Source: Siphonodentalium dalli
Lineage: Eukaryota; Mollusca; Scaphopoda; Gadilida; Siphonodentaliidae
Assembly (NCBI GenBank): GCA_032622095.1
Contig: CP136066.1
Coordinates: 134,571,917-134,635,916 of the forward strand
Length of the DNA: 64,000 nt
Direction of reading: 5' to 3'
The notes under the pieces were generated by a model that was not told the origin of the DNA, searched no databases, and saw only the letters and a program-made list of their open reading frames with translations. Shown here one piece after another: positions 14,501 through 26,579 of this stretch (within the stretch, counting starts at the first letter, position 1; each line of letters starts with the position of its first letter). The position numbers were made by a program, and so were the translations under genes.

Positions 14501-16656
14501 CGAAGATCCTTATGAAGGTTGGTGACGAACGGACTACGGATGTGGCCTGTAGATTGTGCCAAATGATTTAGTCATGCAAAGAGTAAAATCAAAGATGGCC
14601 ACTGGCAGCTATGTTTTCAACAGATTTTGGGAAAAAATTTGTTGGCTCCCATCTAGGTCACCCTGAATATGCATATAACGTTTGGTAATGATCCGGCGAG
14701 GGATGTGGTCTTAGGGTGTGCCAAAGGATTTTGTCATGCAAAAGTAAAATTCAAAATGGTTGCTGGTAGCCAGTTTTTTCATCGTAAACTTTTATAGGTC
14801 CCAACATGCTTGTAAATTTTCAAACATTTCTCCAATAAATGCGGGCTGCAGGGTATGCCGATGGATTCAAATCTGAAATCCAAAATGGCTGCTTGCGGCC
14901 ATATTTTTAAATGAATTTCGAGGAAAATTGATGGGCCCCCATCTGGAGGTCACACCGAAGATGAAGTTTGATCATCGGATGAGGGATGCAGCCTATAGGG
15001 TGTGCATAATGAAATTGTTGATGGATGGACAGACAGGCAAATAACAAATGGAAATATCAAATACAAGATAAAATGTGTCTAGCTAGATCTAATGCCAGCA
15101 GTGGACAGAGATTGTTGACATTGCGTTGTGAAGCCGAGCAGCAGGATGACTAATAATTTTAATATTTGGTGGGCCATAAAAAGCCCCCAGCAGGCCATAT
15201 TTTTATAAGGAGGCAGGTGTCTGAGAAAAAAAAATTAATTTTGTTTGATTTAATCTTAAAATCATGATAATCACTTCAACAATATTCTAAGATATATTAC
15301 ATGCCACAAACATTTACAGGATAACAACACTTCTGTCAGGAATAAAAACAGTCTACAACTGTGAAATGATTTGGAGTCAACAATACTAAAAGCATATATC
15401 TTTCAGAATTATGTGTTCATTTCATGAATCCAACATTCTTTTTCCTTTATCACTTCGAGAATTTGTTGGAGACGGCAACACAACAGTTTTCATTGTAGTT
15501 TGTGCCTCCTGAAACAATAGCTCATGAACATGACATGAAGTAAATAATTATCTTACCTCAGTTATTGTTCCATAAGGGAGACCACCCAGTAAAACTTTAT
15601 CAAGATAAGGAAGTGAGGTTGCAAAGAAGCTTCCAGTCTCTTGTCTTTTCCTCAACAAATTGTAAGCCTGTAATGAGTAAAAATATGGCATAATCTTGAT
15701 GTGATGTTTTAAAGATGCTGCATCTCTTCCCTGAACTTTCTGCATCAACTCAGGTCTGAAGGGTATCTATATATACTATACTCGAAAATGGTGAGAGGTG
15801 GCCCCGGGATGCAGATTGACCGCTCGCAATGCATGTGCTGCAGTTCAAATTCCTGTTTGAAAAGTAACATTCTGACAGGTAACAAAGTTACATCAGACAG
15901 TGCTAGCAACTTTTCTTAAAGAAACAGGACTAATAGCATTGATTGTATTACAAAGAGGTGCAAGGGGGGGGGGGGGGTCGGAAAAAAAATTCAGACACGT
16001 ATGGCATTTTTTCCTTTCGATCATTTTTTGTACCCACCCACCCCCACCGCCAATTTGTTTTTCCGTTTTCGGCTGTTTTTTCCGACCATTTTTTTACACC
16101 CACCCCCCTTTTAACACTAAAACAGAGATTTGCAGGGGGAAATTCACTGTAAACAGCTGTATATGAATTTCTGTGCATACTATTTATCATGGACGTTAAC
16201 ATGGACATGTAAATAGGAATGAGTCATTTTGAGGTCATTCGGACAAAAAAACATGGCTGCCAGCGGCCATTATGGATTTCAAAATTTGCAACAAAATACA
16301 ACATGATAACTGCCTGCAGTCAGTTTACCAGTTAGAATTACATTATTTCTCTCATTCAAAGTGGTTTTGAAGCCCAACTCATTGCCAGAACACTAAAAAA
16401 ATTGCTTGTTGGTGGCTTTGACCACCCACCCAGCCACCCCGGCATATGTGCCGGAAAATATTTTTCACCCCTCTCATGAGGAATTGTCCAGACCTTAAAA
16501 TTATTAATACGTATTCTATAAAGCTGACATGCAACTCACAGACACAGCTTTCGGAACACAAGCCTCTGCACATTGTAAAACGAGCTTTTGAATTGTTAAG
16601 TAACCAGCTCCACCAAGCAGCTTCAGGAGCTCAAGTGTAGATTTTGACAACACGTC
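8396..16656 (-). CDS. RAD51B: RAD51B, DNA repair RecA-family paralog (partial, 5 exons)
   Basis: RAD51B belongs to the BCDX2 RAD51-paralog complex and helps load RAD51 on single-stranded DNA during homologous recombination in the nucleus. Five minus-strand exons join in phase: 16656-16540, 15667-15557, 11398-11262, 9082-8969 and 8579-8396. They give a helical N-terminal segment, a linker with YLDKVLLGGLPYG, Walker A GPSGCGKT, the RAD51B-typical YIDTESAFS and Walker B LIIIDS followed by VRKEF. Order and boundaries follow vertebrate RAD51B as I know it. The first coding exon was not found above 16656, and the exons after the 8396 donor were not found in the leftmost 8.4 kb, so both ends are missing here. 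One intron uses a GC donor. Introns are filled with repeats. Identification is firm; completeness is not. Confidence 0.93.
8969..9082 (-). CDS. RAD51B: RAD51B exon between Walker A and B
   Basis: This is a 114 nt exon with acceptor 'attcag' and donor 'gtgagt', phase 2 to phase 2. It encodes LLEVATNKFE through VLIIREKTCDGLLK, the segment between the nucleotide-binding motifs. Confidence 0.9.
10190..10845. repeat. Diverged ~130-160 bp tandem repeat array
   Basis: Units share 'gagttatcgcactaacggtg' or near variants, 'agacaaactaagacccataa' and 'gttgcaagag'. It lies in a RAD51B intron and is non-coding. Confidence 0.75.
11262..11398 (-). CDS. RAD51B: RAD51B exon with Walker A
   Basis: This is a 137 nt exon entering in phase 0 and leaving in phase 2. 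It encodes IAGPSGCGKTQFC (P-loop) and YIDTESAFSPQ. The downstream splice donor reads 'gcaagt' after CAGAG, a GC-AG intron. The next exon restores the frame exactly, which supports this donor. Confidence 0.93.
11480..12700. repeat. Dispersed repeat copies in RAD51B intron
   Basis: A segment beginning 'ggatgtacctggc' and running into 'tggtaaaattaaaattg' occurs near 11490 and near 12340. A second segment ('gcccctttaag', 'cctatct', 'gtgtacc', 'ccgtttggtc') occurs twice at about 12423-12540 and 12567-12670. These are ordinary short interspersed repeats with no ORF worth naming. Confidence 0.6.
12946..13041. repeat. 31 bp minisatellite, three copies
   Basis: The unit 'gtttaatgatactgttaatt' plus 11 bases starts at 12951, 12982 and 13013, a perfect 31 bp period, in a RAD51B intron. 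Confidence 0.9.
14230..15010. repeat. Second array of the ~200 bp 'aaagagtaaaat' repeat
   Basis: It holds four to five diverged units with 'atgcaaagagtaaaat', 'gttggctcccatctagaggt' and 'caccccgaagatcc'. It is the same family as 6600-8135, placed in a RAD51B intron. Confidence 0.75.
15557..15667 (-). CDS. RAD51B: RAD51B exon, linker before Walker A
   Basis: This is a 111 nt phase-0 exon between acceptor 'cattacag' and donor 'gtaaga'. It encodes AYNLLRKRQ through LPYLDKVLLGGLPYGTITE. The open frame extends upstream past the acceptor, but the acceptor and protein homology place the exon start at 15667. Confidence 0.92.
16540..16656 (-). CDS. RAD51B: RAD51B exon, N-terminal helical segment
   Basis: This is a 117 nt phase-0 exon between a 'tttcag' acceptor and a 'gtgagt' donor. 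It encodes 39 residues starting DVLSKSTLELLKLLGG and ending ACVPKAVS, which align with the region of vertebrate RAD51B just after its first coding exon. Confidence 0.88.
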
Positions 16657-17587
16657 CTGAAAGAATACAAAAGTCTGATTTTATTCATATTTGAAACTGA
16701 AATTAAATATGTGTGGTCACAGCATTCTGGTACGTGAAGCTTCAAGATTCGATTGGATCCGGTTCGATCCGATCATAGGATTTGAATTTCTTGGCATTCT
16801 TGTGGGTGAAAAATAGAGCCATATTGGCCACAAGCCGCCGCTAGCCATATTATCCTAACGTCAGCCACATGAAAAAAACTCTGCCACCGGAATTGTAAAA
16901 TGACTGAGCCGTGTGCATGGGCTTATATGTCAAGTACAATTGTACTGTAAATCGCAAAGAACTAAACCGCATCGGCATACACGCATGGACAATGCTTGGT
17001 TGTTATATTATCAGAACACCCGGGCCGTTCAATGTGAAATAGACTATTCTGATGCCTGCTTTCAGTCTCAGATGTTGCTGGCATTAATTTTGTCAATATA
17101 TGCACACAACCTGTATAATATCATAGAAAAAAGTTTGAAATATTATATATATCATTACTATCGGATTCATCCTTCAATGATGCATTCATATATCGCAAGA
17201 TGCCAGTGATGATAGCAGTTTGAAGTCGACAGAAGTACCAATGTAACTTATACCGATTAGGTGTGAAACTACATAGTACATCCATGCATTTTTTTTAGCG
17301 TTTGTGGTGAACCCGTAGACTTTCAGACCACACGTATTCATTCTTTTCGTGTTATGCTTTTCCTCGGGATTAGGACAATTTCGGAAACGAAAATACGCTG
17401 AATGTTAACGTCTCAGCCGGCTGAGCCGCCATATTTCGTCAGCCACAAATGTCGAGACTGAGCCGGCTTAGCTAACTAACCAGCCACGAAATCGGTTGAG
17501 CCAGCCGCAAAAACTATTTGTCGTGGCTTCGGGTCTAGAGAACATGAGGTTGAAGATGCCTTGTCCTAAATTTCAAATCTAACTCTA
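16657..17587. other. Upstream of first RAD51B exon seen, no gene recognised
   Basis: This should be intron or 5' region of RAD51B. I found no first exon. Two segments near 16830-16870 and 17400-17520 repeat a 'gccgccatat/gtcagcca' motif. Confidence 0.35.
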
Positions 17588-17804
17588 TACAGTAATGCCC
17601 TAAATAATTGACTCCTTAACTGCAGTAGAATTATGGGTTATTTTTCAGTATTTAGTCGGAAATATGGCTTGTTGTCATTCATCGGAAAGTTCTCAGTGAG
17701 AGCTTTCCGATGAATGGCAACAAGCCATATTTCCGAGTAAATCTTGAAAAGTTACCCATAATTCTGCTGCGGTTAAGGAGTCAATTATTTAGGTCATTAC
17801 TGTA
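17588..17804. repeat. 217 bp foldback MITE with possible TA duplication
   Basis: The two ~100 bp arms are near-perfect reverse complements with almost no loop: the left arm starts 'cagtaatgccctaaataatt' and the right arm ends with its complement. A TA dinucleotide flanks each side, consistent with a Tc1/mariner-type target. A further partial arm ('ttagggcattactgta') lies just beyond, near 17835. Confidence 0.85.
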
Positions 17805-18689
17805 CATTTCTTATCAAATAATTGTCATCCATTTAGGGCATTACTGTAGGTCTATTAGAATAACGCTTTAAATTTTAGTATTACATGCTGTGTTATCTTG
17901 CTGCACATGTACAAATCATGTACCAAACATGTACCTCCCAATGAAGTGACAGTAATAGTTTATTTATCACCTGATCACGCAAATGTATGAAGTTATTGGA
18001 AATATCAAAAACGGATGTGCACAGACAATCTTGATTAATCAGAGATAAACTGTACCAACATTTATTATTGAAGATGAGAAGATTCAGTGTTTTCTATGGA
18101 AACTTCCAGCAGTTCATCGTGTGTCTTATACATTATAGCAAGCTCCATGACCCATCCGATGCCCTAGTAGTTGAATACCCCATGCATTTTGCCCCACTAT
18201 ATGCACATAGTAATACATGTACTGCTGAATTGATCTTTATCCCATTGTGTTGAGCACTAAATTACCCAGGTTAACAACACCAGTATCAAGCTATGCAGTC
18301 CATGAGCTGGTAGGACCCCTCGTGAACCCCTACTACTTAACTTCTTTGGTATTTTCATGTACCCTAATATGTACTGGTTAGCAAAAACGATCTTAACAGC
18401 AAATATTTTGGGTCCTATTGTAACTACTGTGTCCAAGTTTAGCCTTACTCGGTTACCTTTTTTTTTCCGATTATGATGGGGTTTGAAACTGATATCCCAT
18501 ATATTAAAGTGATGTCATTGTGATTGGATTTTAACAGGTGATATGTCATTTTGTAGGTATATGAATACTAAGGAATTGGTCCTTGCCACTAAATAATAGT
18601 TTCGGAAAAGATCTAATGGGCATGGTCTTAGGAATAAAAGCCATGGCAACTGTTTTAGAAACATTATAAATAAAAGGCCATCCGGCCAC

Positions 18690-19240
18690 AGTGTCCCCCG
18701 AAAAAGTGGCTTCATTGGGGGCATCAGCTTTTCTGAAAAAAGTAACAAGGACCCTAAATCCGAAGCAACCAGACAAAAATGGGTGGATCGTACCCATATT
18801 CGAACTATATCTGTATTTCGAGCTGATAAACTCATATACCAAATTTTATTCAGATATTATCACACAAACTGAAGTTATCATCCGGAAACCAGAAATTTAC
18901 AGGATTCTAAGTCGTAAAAGGGCCATAACACTCACAAAAATGAGTAGAGCAAACCCATATTCGAACCTGACCTGTATATTGGGCTGATAAACTCACATAC
19001 CAAATTTGGTTCAGATATGATCACACAAACTGAAGTTATCATCCGGAAACCAGAGAATTACAAGATTCTAAGTAATAAAATGGCCATAACTCTTGCAAAA
19101 ATGGGCGGAGCAAACCCATATTCGAACCTGACCTGTATTTTGGTCTGATAAACTCACCTATGAAATTTGCTTTTGATCTAATATCCGAAACTAAAGTTAT
19201 CATCCGGAAACCATTTCCGGATGAACGCACGCACGCACGG
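18690..19240. repeat. Tandem ~170 bp repeats, 'gttatcatccggaaacc' family
   Basis: Three units share 'gttatcatccggaaacca', 'atggccataactc', 'gcaaacccatattcgaacct' and 'aactcacataccaaattt'. A related array is at 23990-24345. Tandem ACGC/GGAC simple repeats follow at the end. Open frames here are incidental. Confidence 0.7.
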
Positions 19241-19549
19241 ACAGATGGACACCGGCTATTTTAATAGTCCCCTGAATTTATTTTTTTCGGGAGAAAACTA
19301 AGTCTATTTTAGCAGCTTCAGACTCACATATATCAAGGAGACGCCTGAAACCCATCAATGATAGGGATATTATGCACATGACGTCAGCATAACACAGGTG
19401 GTTCAGAGTTGTTGACCCAATATTACACCCTATTTTAGAATTATACAATTTGAAATTATTTGTTACTCATTTCGTTGATGTATACATTGAATATATAAGG
19501 ACTTAGCACACACCCTTGTTGGACTCCACATGTGGGACAAAAATGTTTA

Positions 19550-20062
19550 GCATATTACGCTTAAGCATAATGGTTACGCTTAAGCGTAATTAGCTATTAA
19601 AGGTGAATTAGGCCTCCCACATGATCGGGTGTGGACATTAAAGATAGGCCCGTGTACACACAATGTACACATCTCCATGTCTGCATGTTAAAGAATGCTA
19701 CCGGTACTTATGTGAGACCAAATTCACATTTAATAGCCAATTACACTTAAGCATAATGCACCACACTTAAGCATAAAGCCATTACGCTTAAGCGTAAAGC
19801 CATTATGCTTAAGTGTAATTAAAATTCCTTATCTCAAAACTCCCCTGAGGCTGAAATGGATCAGGCAATGACTGATGCTAATAACTTTTGACATATATTT
19901 AACTTAGATGATACGGTACCATTATATGTAAGGTAGTAAGGCTATGAAAACCTATTAATAAGCTTAAGCATAATGGCATTACACTTAAGTGTAATGGAGT
20001 TGTGAGTGAGCATTACACTTAAGTGTATGGACTACACTTAAGAGTAATTTAATAGCTATTAA
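19550..20062. repeat. Cluster of palindromic 'cgcttaagcgtaat' motifs
   Basis: More than ten copies of a 10-16 bp near-palindrome around CTTAAG, with 'cattacgcttaagcgtaa' variants, occur in both orientations. Two longer arms (near 19600-19625 and 20040-20075, 'tttaatagctattaaatgtg') also pair. No gene. Confidence 0.8.
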
Positions 20063-20107
20063 ATGTGAATTTGGCCTCCGATAGGTATACTAGAGTCACC
20101 ACAGTGT

Positions 20108-21452
20108 TAAGCCTAAAAAAAAAAATACGTTTGTTTCCGCTAACCCGACCGACCCTATTTTAAACCCCCGACCCTAAACTTTTTATTGCCATTGCAACAA
20201 AACAAAAAATTGGACCAAAACAAATAAAAAAAATAAAATAAAAAAATTTAAATTTTTATTTTTTTTATTTAGGTCCCAATTCATATCATAACAAGATGCA
20301 AAACATTTATATATTTCTACATATTGACTTAAGAAATGTAAGTTTACAAAAAGATTTGAATTGGAATCATACTGTAAAGTATGTTTGGCTTTATCTAGCT
20401 TTCATCTGTGAAAACTTCAAATAATTTGAGTTCAGGTATGTTATCATTCAGCATTCAGACTTCAGTATTTGATCAAATCAACCTGTTATCAAGTGGGATC
20501 TCAAAATACCAAATGAAAAATTAACATAGAGATTAGTACCATATATAGTCATTACTACCTTAATACATGTACATGTACATTGTTTCTGTACTACATGTAC
20601 ATGTAGTATTTCTGTATTACATGTACACGTATATTATGTACAGTATGTGTCTCACTTGAATTTTATAAAATAGCCTATTTATGAATAAGAGTGATAATGG
20701 CAAGTCTCATTTCAAGCAGGATAAGCATAATCCATTGAACCAAAAGATATCTGACAATAACTTATAAGCATTTCCAATCCATACATATATAAAAAGTTCC
20801 AAATTTATGCTTGAGAAACTTGATAAAATTGACCTCTCAGTAAAATTCAAAATACTGACTCAAAAGAGCCTTAGATTAGCTCTAAATGCAATGGATTTTC
20901 AAAAATGTTCCAGGGGGAGAACCCCCACCATCATCAGGGGGTCACCCTTCCCAAACATTCCTCCGCTCAGGCCTTCATGTTATGCCTTCGGCATATCATT
21001 GCCCAAAAACAGGTGTCCCCAAACAATACCTAGATCCTTCACTGAATGCGGAGGAGAAGGTGGTGCTGTGAAGCCATCCTTAAGAGATCGGTACAAGACG
21101 GTCACTCCAATATGTGAACAGTGCAGTGGTGCTGGACTGACTCCAGTTGTCACCAGACTATATGGGAAATATTAGGATTATCAAAGACTATATTAGTATA
21201 TAGACTAGTATATATGTAAATATTAAAACATATGTAGGATTGAATTAGAGTTTCTAGTTCCTCTGTCATCTGGGTTAACCTGATTGGGGCTAAGAAGTAC
21301 ATAGTTTGGGTTATTGACAAGTATTATACAGTTATTTTTAAAGATACTGAAAAAAAAAAGTTAACAAAAAAAAAAGAAGTTAAGCCTACCTACCTACCCT
21401 AATTTTTTTTAGCTCGTTAGTGGAAACAAAGGTATTATTTTTTTAGGCCTTA
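20108..21452. mobile_element. 1.35 kb TIR element, non-autonomous
   Basis: The left end starts 'taagcctaaaaa' and continues 'tttgtttccgctaac'; the right end carries the reverse complement of 'taaggcctaaaaaa' and 'tttgtttccactaac'. The best open frame (20807-21175, 122 codons) has no recognisable domain. It overlaps a GC-rich 'gccttcggcatatc' segment that recurs near 27045, so it is probably not a gene. Confidence 0.65.
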
Positions 21453-22681
21453 TATAAAGTTACTCGGCCATGGTAGCACCTGGACCAGTGCGTCTAAAAC
21501 AGGAATGTTCCTGCACTGAAATATCTACAGATAGAGATTAAGTTCTTTCGATAACTCTACTTTGGTGGACTATAGGACAGACCAAATTTACCAATATCAT
21601 AATAAAATTAATTAGTCGAAAATATGGGGGATAAAGATATACCCTAACTCGATCGAACAGACCCGAAAAATTGCCGCAATACTTTGTTGGTCGTTCACCT
21701 GATTGCGAAAAATGCCCATAAAATGTCTCTTTTTTTGTAAAAGGAAGGTAATTATATTTATTATATGACTATATATATATGAATATTCTTCCCTAAATAC
21801 CACAATTGTTTGACAATCTAATCCAAATCATCAGATCACACTGAGTGAGATTTCCCTGGATCAAATAAGATCACACTGCTACGGAAATTGCCAAGATGTG
21901 CCGATTAATGACGATGAACTATTAATTTATCCATTGAAAATGAGTAAATTAAACTGCTGAAGTGAAAGCAATCAGTAATTAAATCAGATTAAACAGGGAT
22001 AGATGTTGGATTCGCCCCTTGCATGGCTATACGGTCATATCGTGGAATACCAAATTGAAGTCATTTCAACCCACATTTAAAAAAAAATATATGTTTTGAG
22101 TAATGTAAACTGCTGTTTTTGCATGCGCGTTAGGCCAAACTTTTTTATTTTACTGCTTTACGGATCCGCTGATCCTGTTTTCTGTGGCCCGACAAGGAAA
22201 TAAAAATCAAATATAATTTTTATTTTTATTTTCACAGCCGACAGTTAGCTGTTTCTGTTTATCAGTAACAAATTATCTAACCACATTTCACTGATTAAAG
22301 ATGCATAGGACACACCAACTATATCTCTGGCTTTAATTACTTTTAACTACATCCAAGGTGATAACTGAGAAGTCAGCTTGAGTTTATATGTGTCGGCCAC
22401 CAAGATACCTGTATGCTTTCTATAAATATTGACATCTCTGTAAAACTTTAAATGGCCTTTAGAATACATTATGTATTCCTGGGAATTTATGGTGATCTTT
22501 ATGACTGAAGACCAATAACAGTCCACAAGGTTTCTTAGATAGGAATGACAAATTAATGAGTATGTTGGTTTGCTCAAGTTACACATTCACTTTTTATCAC
22601 TACCACTAATCTCACCATTCCCATGTGTGTATTAACTCTCTCTATACTAAATACTCATTGACCAGACAAGTAGATTCCTTA

Positions 22682-22737
22682 GGAAATGTTCAGATAATAA
22701 GTTCAACAAGTTCTAAACTTATTATCTGAACATTTCC
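22682..22737. repeat. 56 bp perfect hairpin
   Basis: Two 22 bp arms with sequence 'aaatgttcagataataagtt' and its complement flank a 12 bp loop. A single related arm ('aacttattatctgagcattt') lies at about 8327-8346, so this is a dispersed element. Confidence 0.85.
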
Positions 22738-23039
22738 CACCAACTAATAGGAATCCTTCTGCAAATATATTATCTGCCGGCTACTTATTTTTCCATGATA
22801 TCCATCCAGATGAATAATGGACTTTTCAATGTATACATAATTATAACTGAATGGGGGAGTCCATTTATTTCTGGATTGTTTCAATATCATTCAATAATCT
22901 GAGCTGTTTCAAACTAGAGGTGTGACTGTCCCAATGGGACTACGGATACCCCCCTGTTTTTAAAATACTAAGATGTTTCACATGTCAGTAAACATTTAGT
23001 TAAAATAATAAAATAACAGTTCCCATTGCAGGTGTACAT

Positions 23040-23705
23040 CCATAACCCTAATTTTAAACCTATTGACCGAAAAATGTAGGAATAAAAGGTTGGACAAAAT
23101 TATGTATGTTGCGAAAAAAATTCTAAGTTGTAAAAGGGGAATAACTCCACCAAAAATGTCGGACAGACGTCATAATCGCAGGTGCACAGGTTCCCATGGT
23201 ACTAAATATCAGTGCCAAGATTAAAAAACATTGACCGAAAAATGTAGGAATAAAAGCTCGGACAAAATTATGAATGTTGCAAAAAAAGTTTCTAAATAAA
23301 AAAAGGGGGATAACTCCACCAAAAAATGTCGGACAGACGTCATAATCGCAAGTGCACAAGTTCCCATGGTACTAAATATCTGTGCCACGTTTTTAAAAAA
23401 TTGACTGAAAAATGTAGGAATAAAAGCTCGGACAAAAGTATACATGTTGTGAAAATTTTCTAAGTCGAAAAAGGGGGGATAACTCCACTAAAAAAAGTCC
23501 AACAGACGTCATAATCGCAGGTGCACAGGTTCCCATGGTGGTTGATGTCTGTGCCAAGTTTCACGGAAATTGATCAAAAAACAACTGAGAAAAACTCCGG
23601 ACAAATTTGTGTCCACGGACGGACGACGCCGACGGACGACGCCGACGGACGGACGGACAAGCTGACTCCAGTATACCCCCCCCTACCTTCGTTGTGGGGG
23701 GTATA
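23040..23705. repeat. ~170 bp tandem array ('gataactccacc' family)
   Basis: Three units carry 'ggataactccaccaaaaa', 'gacagacgtcataatcgcag' and 'gtgcacaggttcccatgg'. The array ends in a GACG/GGAC simple repeat and a 'ccccccctaccttc' tract. Non-coding. Confidence 0.75.
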
Positions 23706-23884
23706 ATAATAGTATTGGATTTGAATTTTGTGATATACATCCGTCCGAAAAGTGTTCTCTATAAATGACTGACAGAGAATTATAAAGACATAGTTACCAC
23801 CTTAGCGAATGTCCAAAAAAAACAAAGCATTTTTATTTTTATTTTTTTTTCGACCGACCCTACCAAAACAAGGTTAAACAAGAG

Positions 23885-24425
23885 CATCGCTAGGGCGTGG
23901 CAAAATACGCCCTTTACCCATTTCGAATTGTACTATCGCAAAATAAGATAATACTTTGAGCTTACATTTGAAGAAAATCTGATATACCCCTAATTTCAAT
24001 GCCAAATTGTGGTCAAATTCTAAGTCGAAAAATGGCCATAACTCATGTAAAAATAATTAGACAGAACCTATATTCAAACTTGGCCTGTAGTTTTAACTGG
24101 GAAATACACATACCAGCTTTGGTTCAGCTCAAATAATCAAAACTGGAGTTATCGGTCGGAAACCAAAATGTTATGAAATTGGTCAAATTCTAAGTTGAAA
24201 AATGGCCGTAACTCATGTAAAAATAACTGGACGGAACCCATATTTGAACTTGGCCTGTATCTTTAGCTGGGAAATACACATACCAACTTTGGTTCAGATC
24301 AAATAATCCAAACTGGAGTTATCGATCGGAAACCAAAAATGTTAACGGACGGACGGATGGCTAGACAGACGGACGGACAGACTGATAACATAATACGACC
24401 TTTTTTCAAAAAGGGCGTATAAAAA
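23885..24425. repeat. Two-copy ~150 bp repeat, 'ataactcatgtaaaaataa' family
   Basis: Units share 'tggccataactcatgtaaaa', 'gaactggcctgta'-like text, 'gggaaatacacataccaac' and 'ggagttatcg'. They relate to the 18690-19240 family and end in 'ggacggacgg' simple repeats. Confidence 0.65.
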
Positions 24426-25026
24426 ATCCGTAAAGCAGAAAAATAAAAAAGTTTGGCCTTAGCAATATTCAGTGCATGCGGAATCTTCGGGCGCCCGATA
24501 CAAATGGTACCAGGATCACCTTGCAAAAAAATCCTTGCTCTGGCGAAAATAGGGGGGGCACCCCCCTTGGATCCGTTTGTCTCCATGTGGGAAATCACTG
24601 ATGAGCAATGAGGAGCTCCCCTTAAAATCATTCTAGGCGAGTGGCGGGTAGCTCTCATAAAAAAGGCCGAAGGCCTGAGGGGGAAGTATGGGAGGGGGTC
24701 AGGAGGCCTCCCCCGGAAAATTTTGAATATTAGATGCTCTGAGATTGAATCTGGAGCCTTTTAATGATCCAATCAGTGAACAGCACATTATTATGTGACT
24801 TAAGTCACTGTAGTCATTTATCGACATCGACCATGTACTTCGACCACGTGGTCACTGTATTTATCGTTTATTCAATATCTTGACTGATATCATTAATATA
24901 AATGAGGCCAACGGTTTTTTGGCTTTTTGACAGTAAATCAATCTAATTAATGGGTCATACATTTTGAATTAATTCCTCGATCTATTTTAGTAAATAGCGC
25001 ATATACTAAAAAGAAAACATTCGTGT

Positions 25027-25165
25027 TTTTAGTGAATATCGGAATTACCGATCACAGTGAGATACTGGAATCATCACTCGGGGTCATGGCCTAAAGGCCA
25101 CAGGTGATGATTCCAGTATCTCACTGTGACCACTCATGAGATACTTCCGGTATTCACTCAAAAAA
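25027..25165. repeat. Foldback with 26 bp perfect inner arms
   Basis: Inner arms at 25052-25077 and 25102-25127 ('tcacagtgagatactggaat' and complement) are flanked by a second, imperfect pair of arms around 'agtgaatatcgg' and 'ccggtattcact'. Confidence 0.85.
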
Positions 25166-25581
25166 TGCAGGTAACCTCTGTATAATAAGTTTAAAAAGCC
25201 ATGATAAACTATGAGAAAAGATGAGAATGAATTTTTTTTCATTGCAATATTTTTCCTCGACCAAAACCGGACCCACCCCATGGTTTCAACTGTTAAAGGG
25301 AGAAATTGTGAACAAAAAATTAAAATATAGAGCCCCCCCCCCTCACTTGTATAGGGCTATATCATCCACTACTATATGAATCTGATTGTTTCAATTCATT
25401 TTGAAGCTGTAATTTGTCTAAGAAATGATTTTGGAAAAAAATTGCATGACATCAAAAAAAATCTGCATTCCGGGCTCGGAGACCCCCACCCACCCAGTCC
25501 TTGTATCCTGTAATTTTTTTCCGACCCACCCCTGGATTAAATGGTTATTATTGTATAAACTGTGCATCATATAATAAACAT

Positions 25582-25712
25582 TTTATCACAGCAGTGAGTT
25601 GATCCGTGACATCGCATCACGTCTCTTTGTGTGGCAGAGAGTTTGATCCGGCAATCTGCCCACCTCAACATGACGTGATACTACGACACGGATCAACACA
25701 TTGTTGTGATAA
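25582..25712. repeat. 130 bp inverted-terminal element
   Basis: The ends pair over about 25 bp ('ttatcaca..cagtgagttgatccgtg' against its complement at 25686-25712). It has MITE character and no gene. Confidence 0.7.
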
Positions 25713-25779
25713 TATGTATATATCATGGTGTGTCAAGGTGATCGCGATGCATTATATATACTACTAGCTGGTGGACCCG

Positions 25780-26330
25780 ACTTCGTCCGGGCTGTTTCCC
25801 CTCTGCTTTTCGGCGAATTGCGCGATTTGACCTTGAATTGTCCATTTTGAAGGTCAAGGTGAGGTGGGGTCACGATTTGACCCGTCCAAAACACTGCCCG
25901 GACAAAAGTACCCGTCGAAATCCATCCGGTTTTACCCGATTTGATCTCGAATTGATCATTTTGAAGGTCAAGGTCAGGTCGGGTCACGATTTGACCCGTC
26001 CCAAACACTCAGTGGACAAAAGTAACCCTACGTATCAAATTTTGCAATTTGACCTTGAATTGACCCGATTTCAAGATCAAGGTCACGTCGCACGGGCAAA
26101 CGAATAGGCTTACGACACTCCCCATACGAAAGTATCCCTAGACACTAATTTTCATCGAAATCCTGTGATACTCGGGCGTTCGACCTTGAAATGACCCGAT
26201 TTAAAGGTCAAGGTTTACCCCCACATACCAAGTTTCATCGAAATCGGCTCGGCCATTTTCGAGTCCATCGCGAACAGACAGACAGACACACACACAGACA
26301 GACAGATTTCCCAAAATATATAATAGATAT
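25780..26330. repeat. ~110 bp repeat array, 'gaccttgaattg' family
   Basis: Four to five diverged units carry 'cgatttgaccttgaattg', 'tttgaaggtcaaggtcaggt' and 'ggtcacgatttgacccgtcc'. It ends with 'caagtttcatcgaaatcgg' and an AGAC simple repeat, typical invertebrate intergenic repeat sequence. The ORFs across it are artefacts. Confidence 0.75.
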
Positions 26331-26579
26331 ATACGTTGTCCGGGGAAAATCACGGTTTGGTCGTACGTGTCTTGTGATATATTCTTCCTTTCCGGACTTG
26401 AACAAAACCCTCCGTTACTAGCAGTTTGGGAAAGTTGGACAAAACATTCAATGTACCGGTATAGACTATAGTTAATTAAAAATTAATTAAAAAATTAAAA
26501 AAATTAATATCGGTATGTCCTGACTCCTGTTTTTTTTTTTTACAAAACGGGCGTATAAAAACCGGTTACGTAGCGTTTT

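Noticed and set aside
15900-16208. Overlapping frames across G- and C-homopolymers
   Set aside because: Gly/Pro-rich translations come from the homopolymer tracts inside a RAD51B intron.
20807-21175. 122-codon ORF in the 1.35 kb TIR element as a transposase
   Set aside because: No DDE/D-type motif or domain, and part of it is a dispersed GC-rich repeat also found near 27045.
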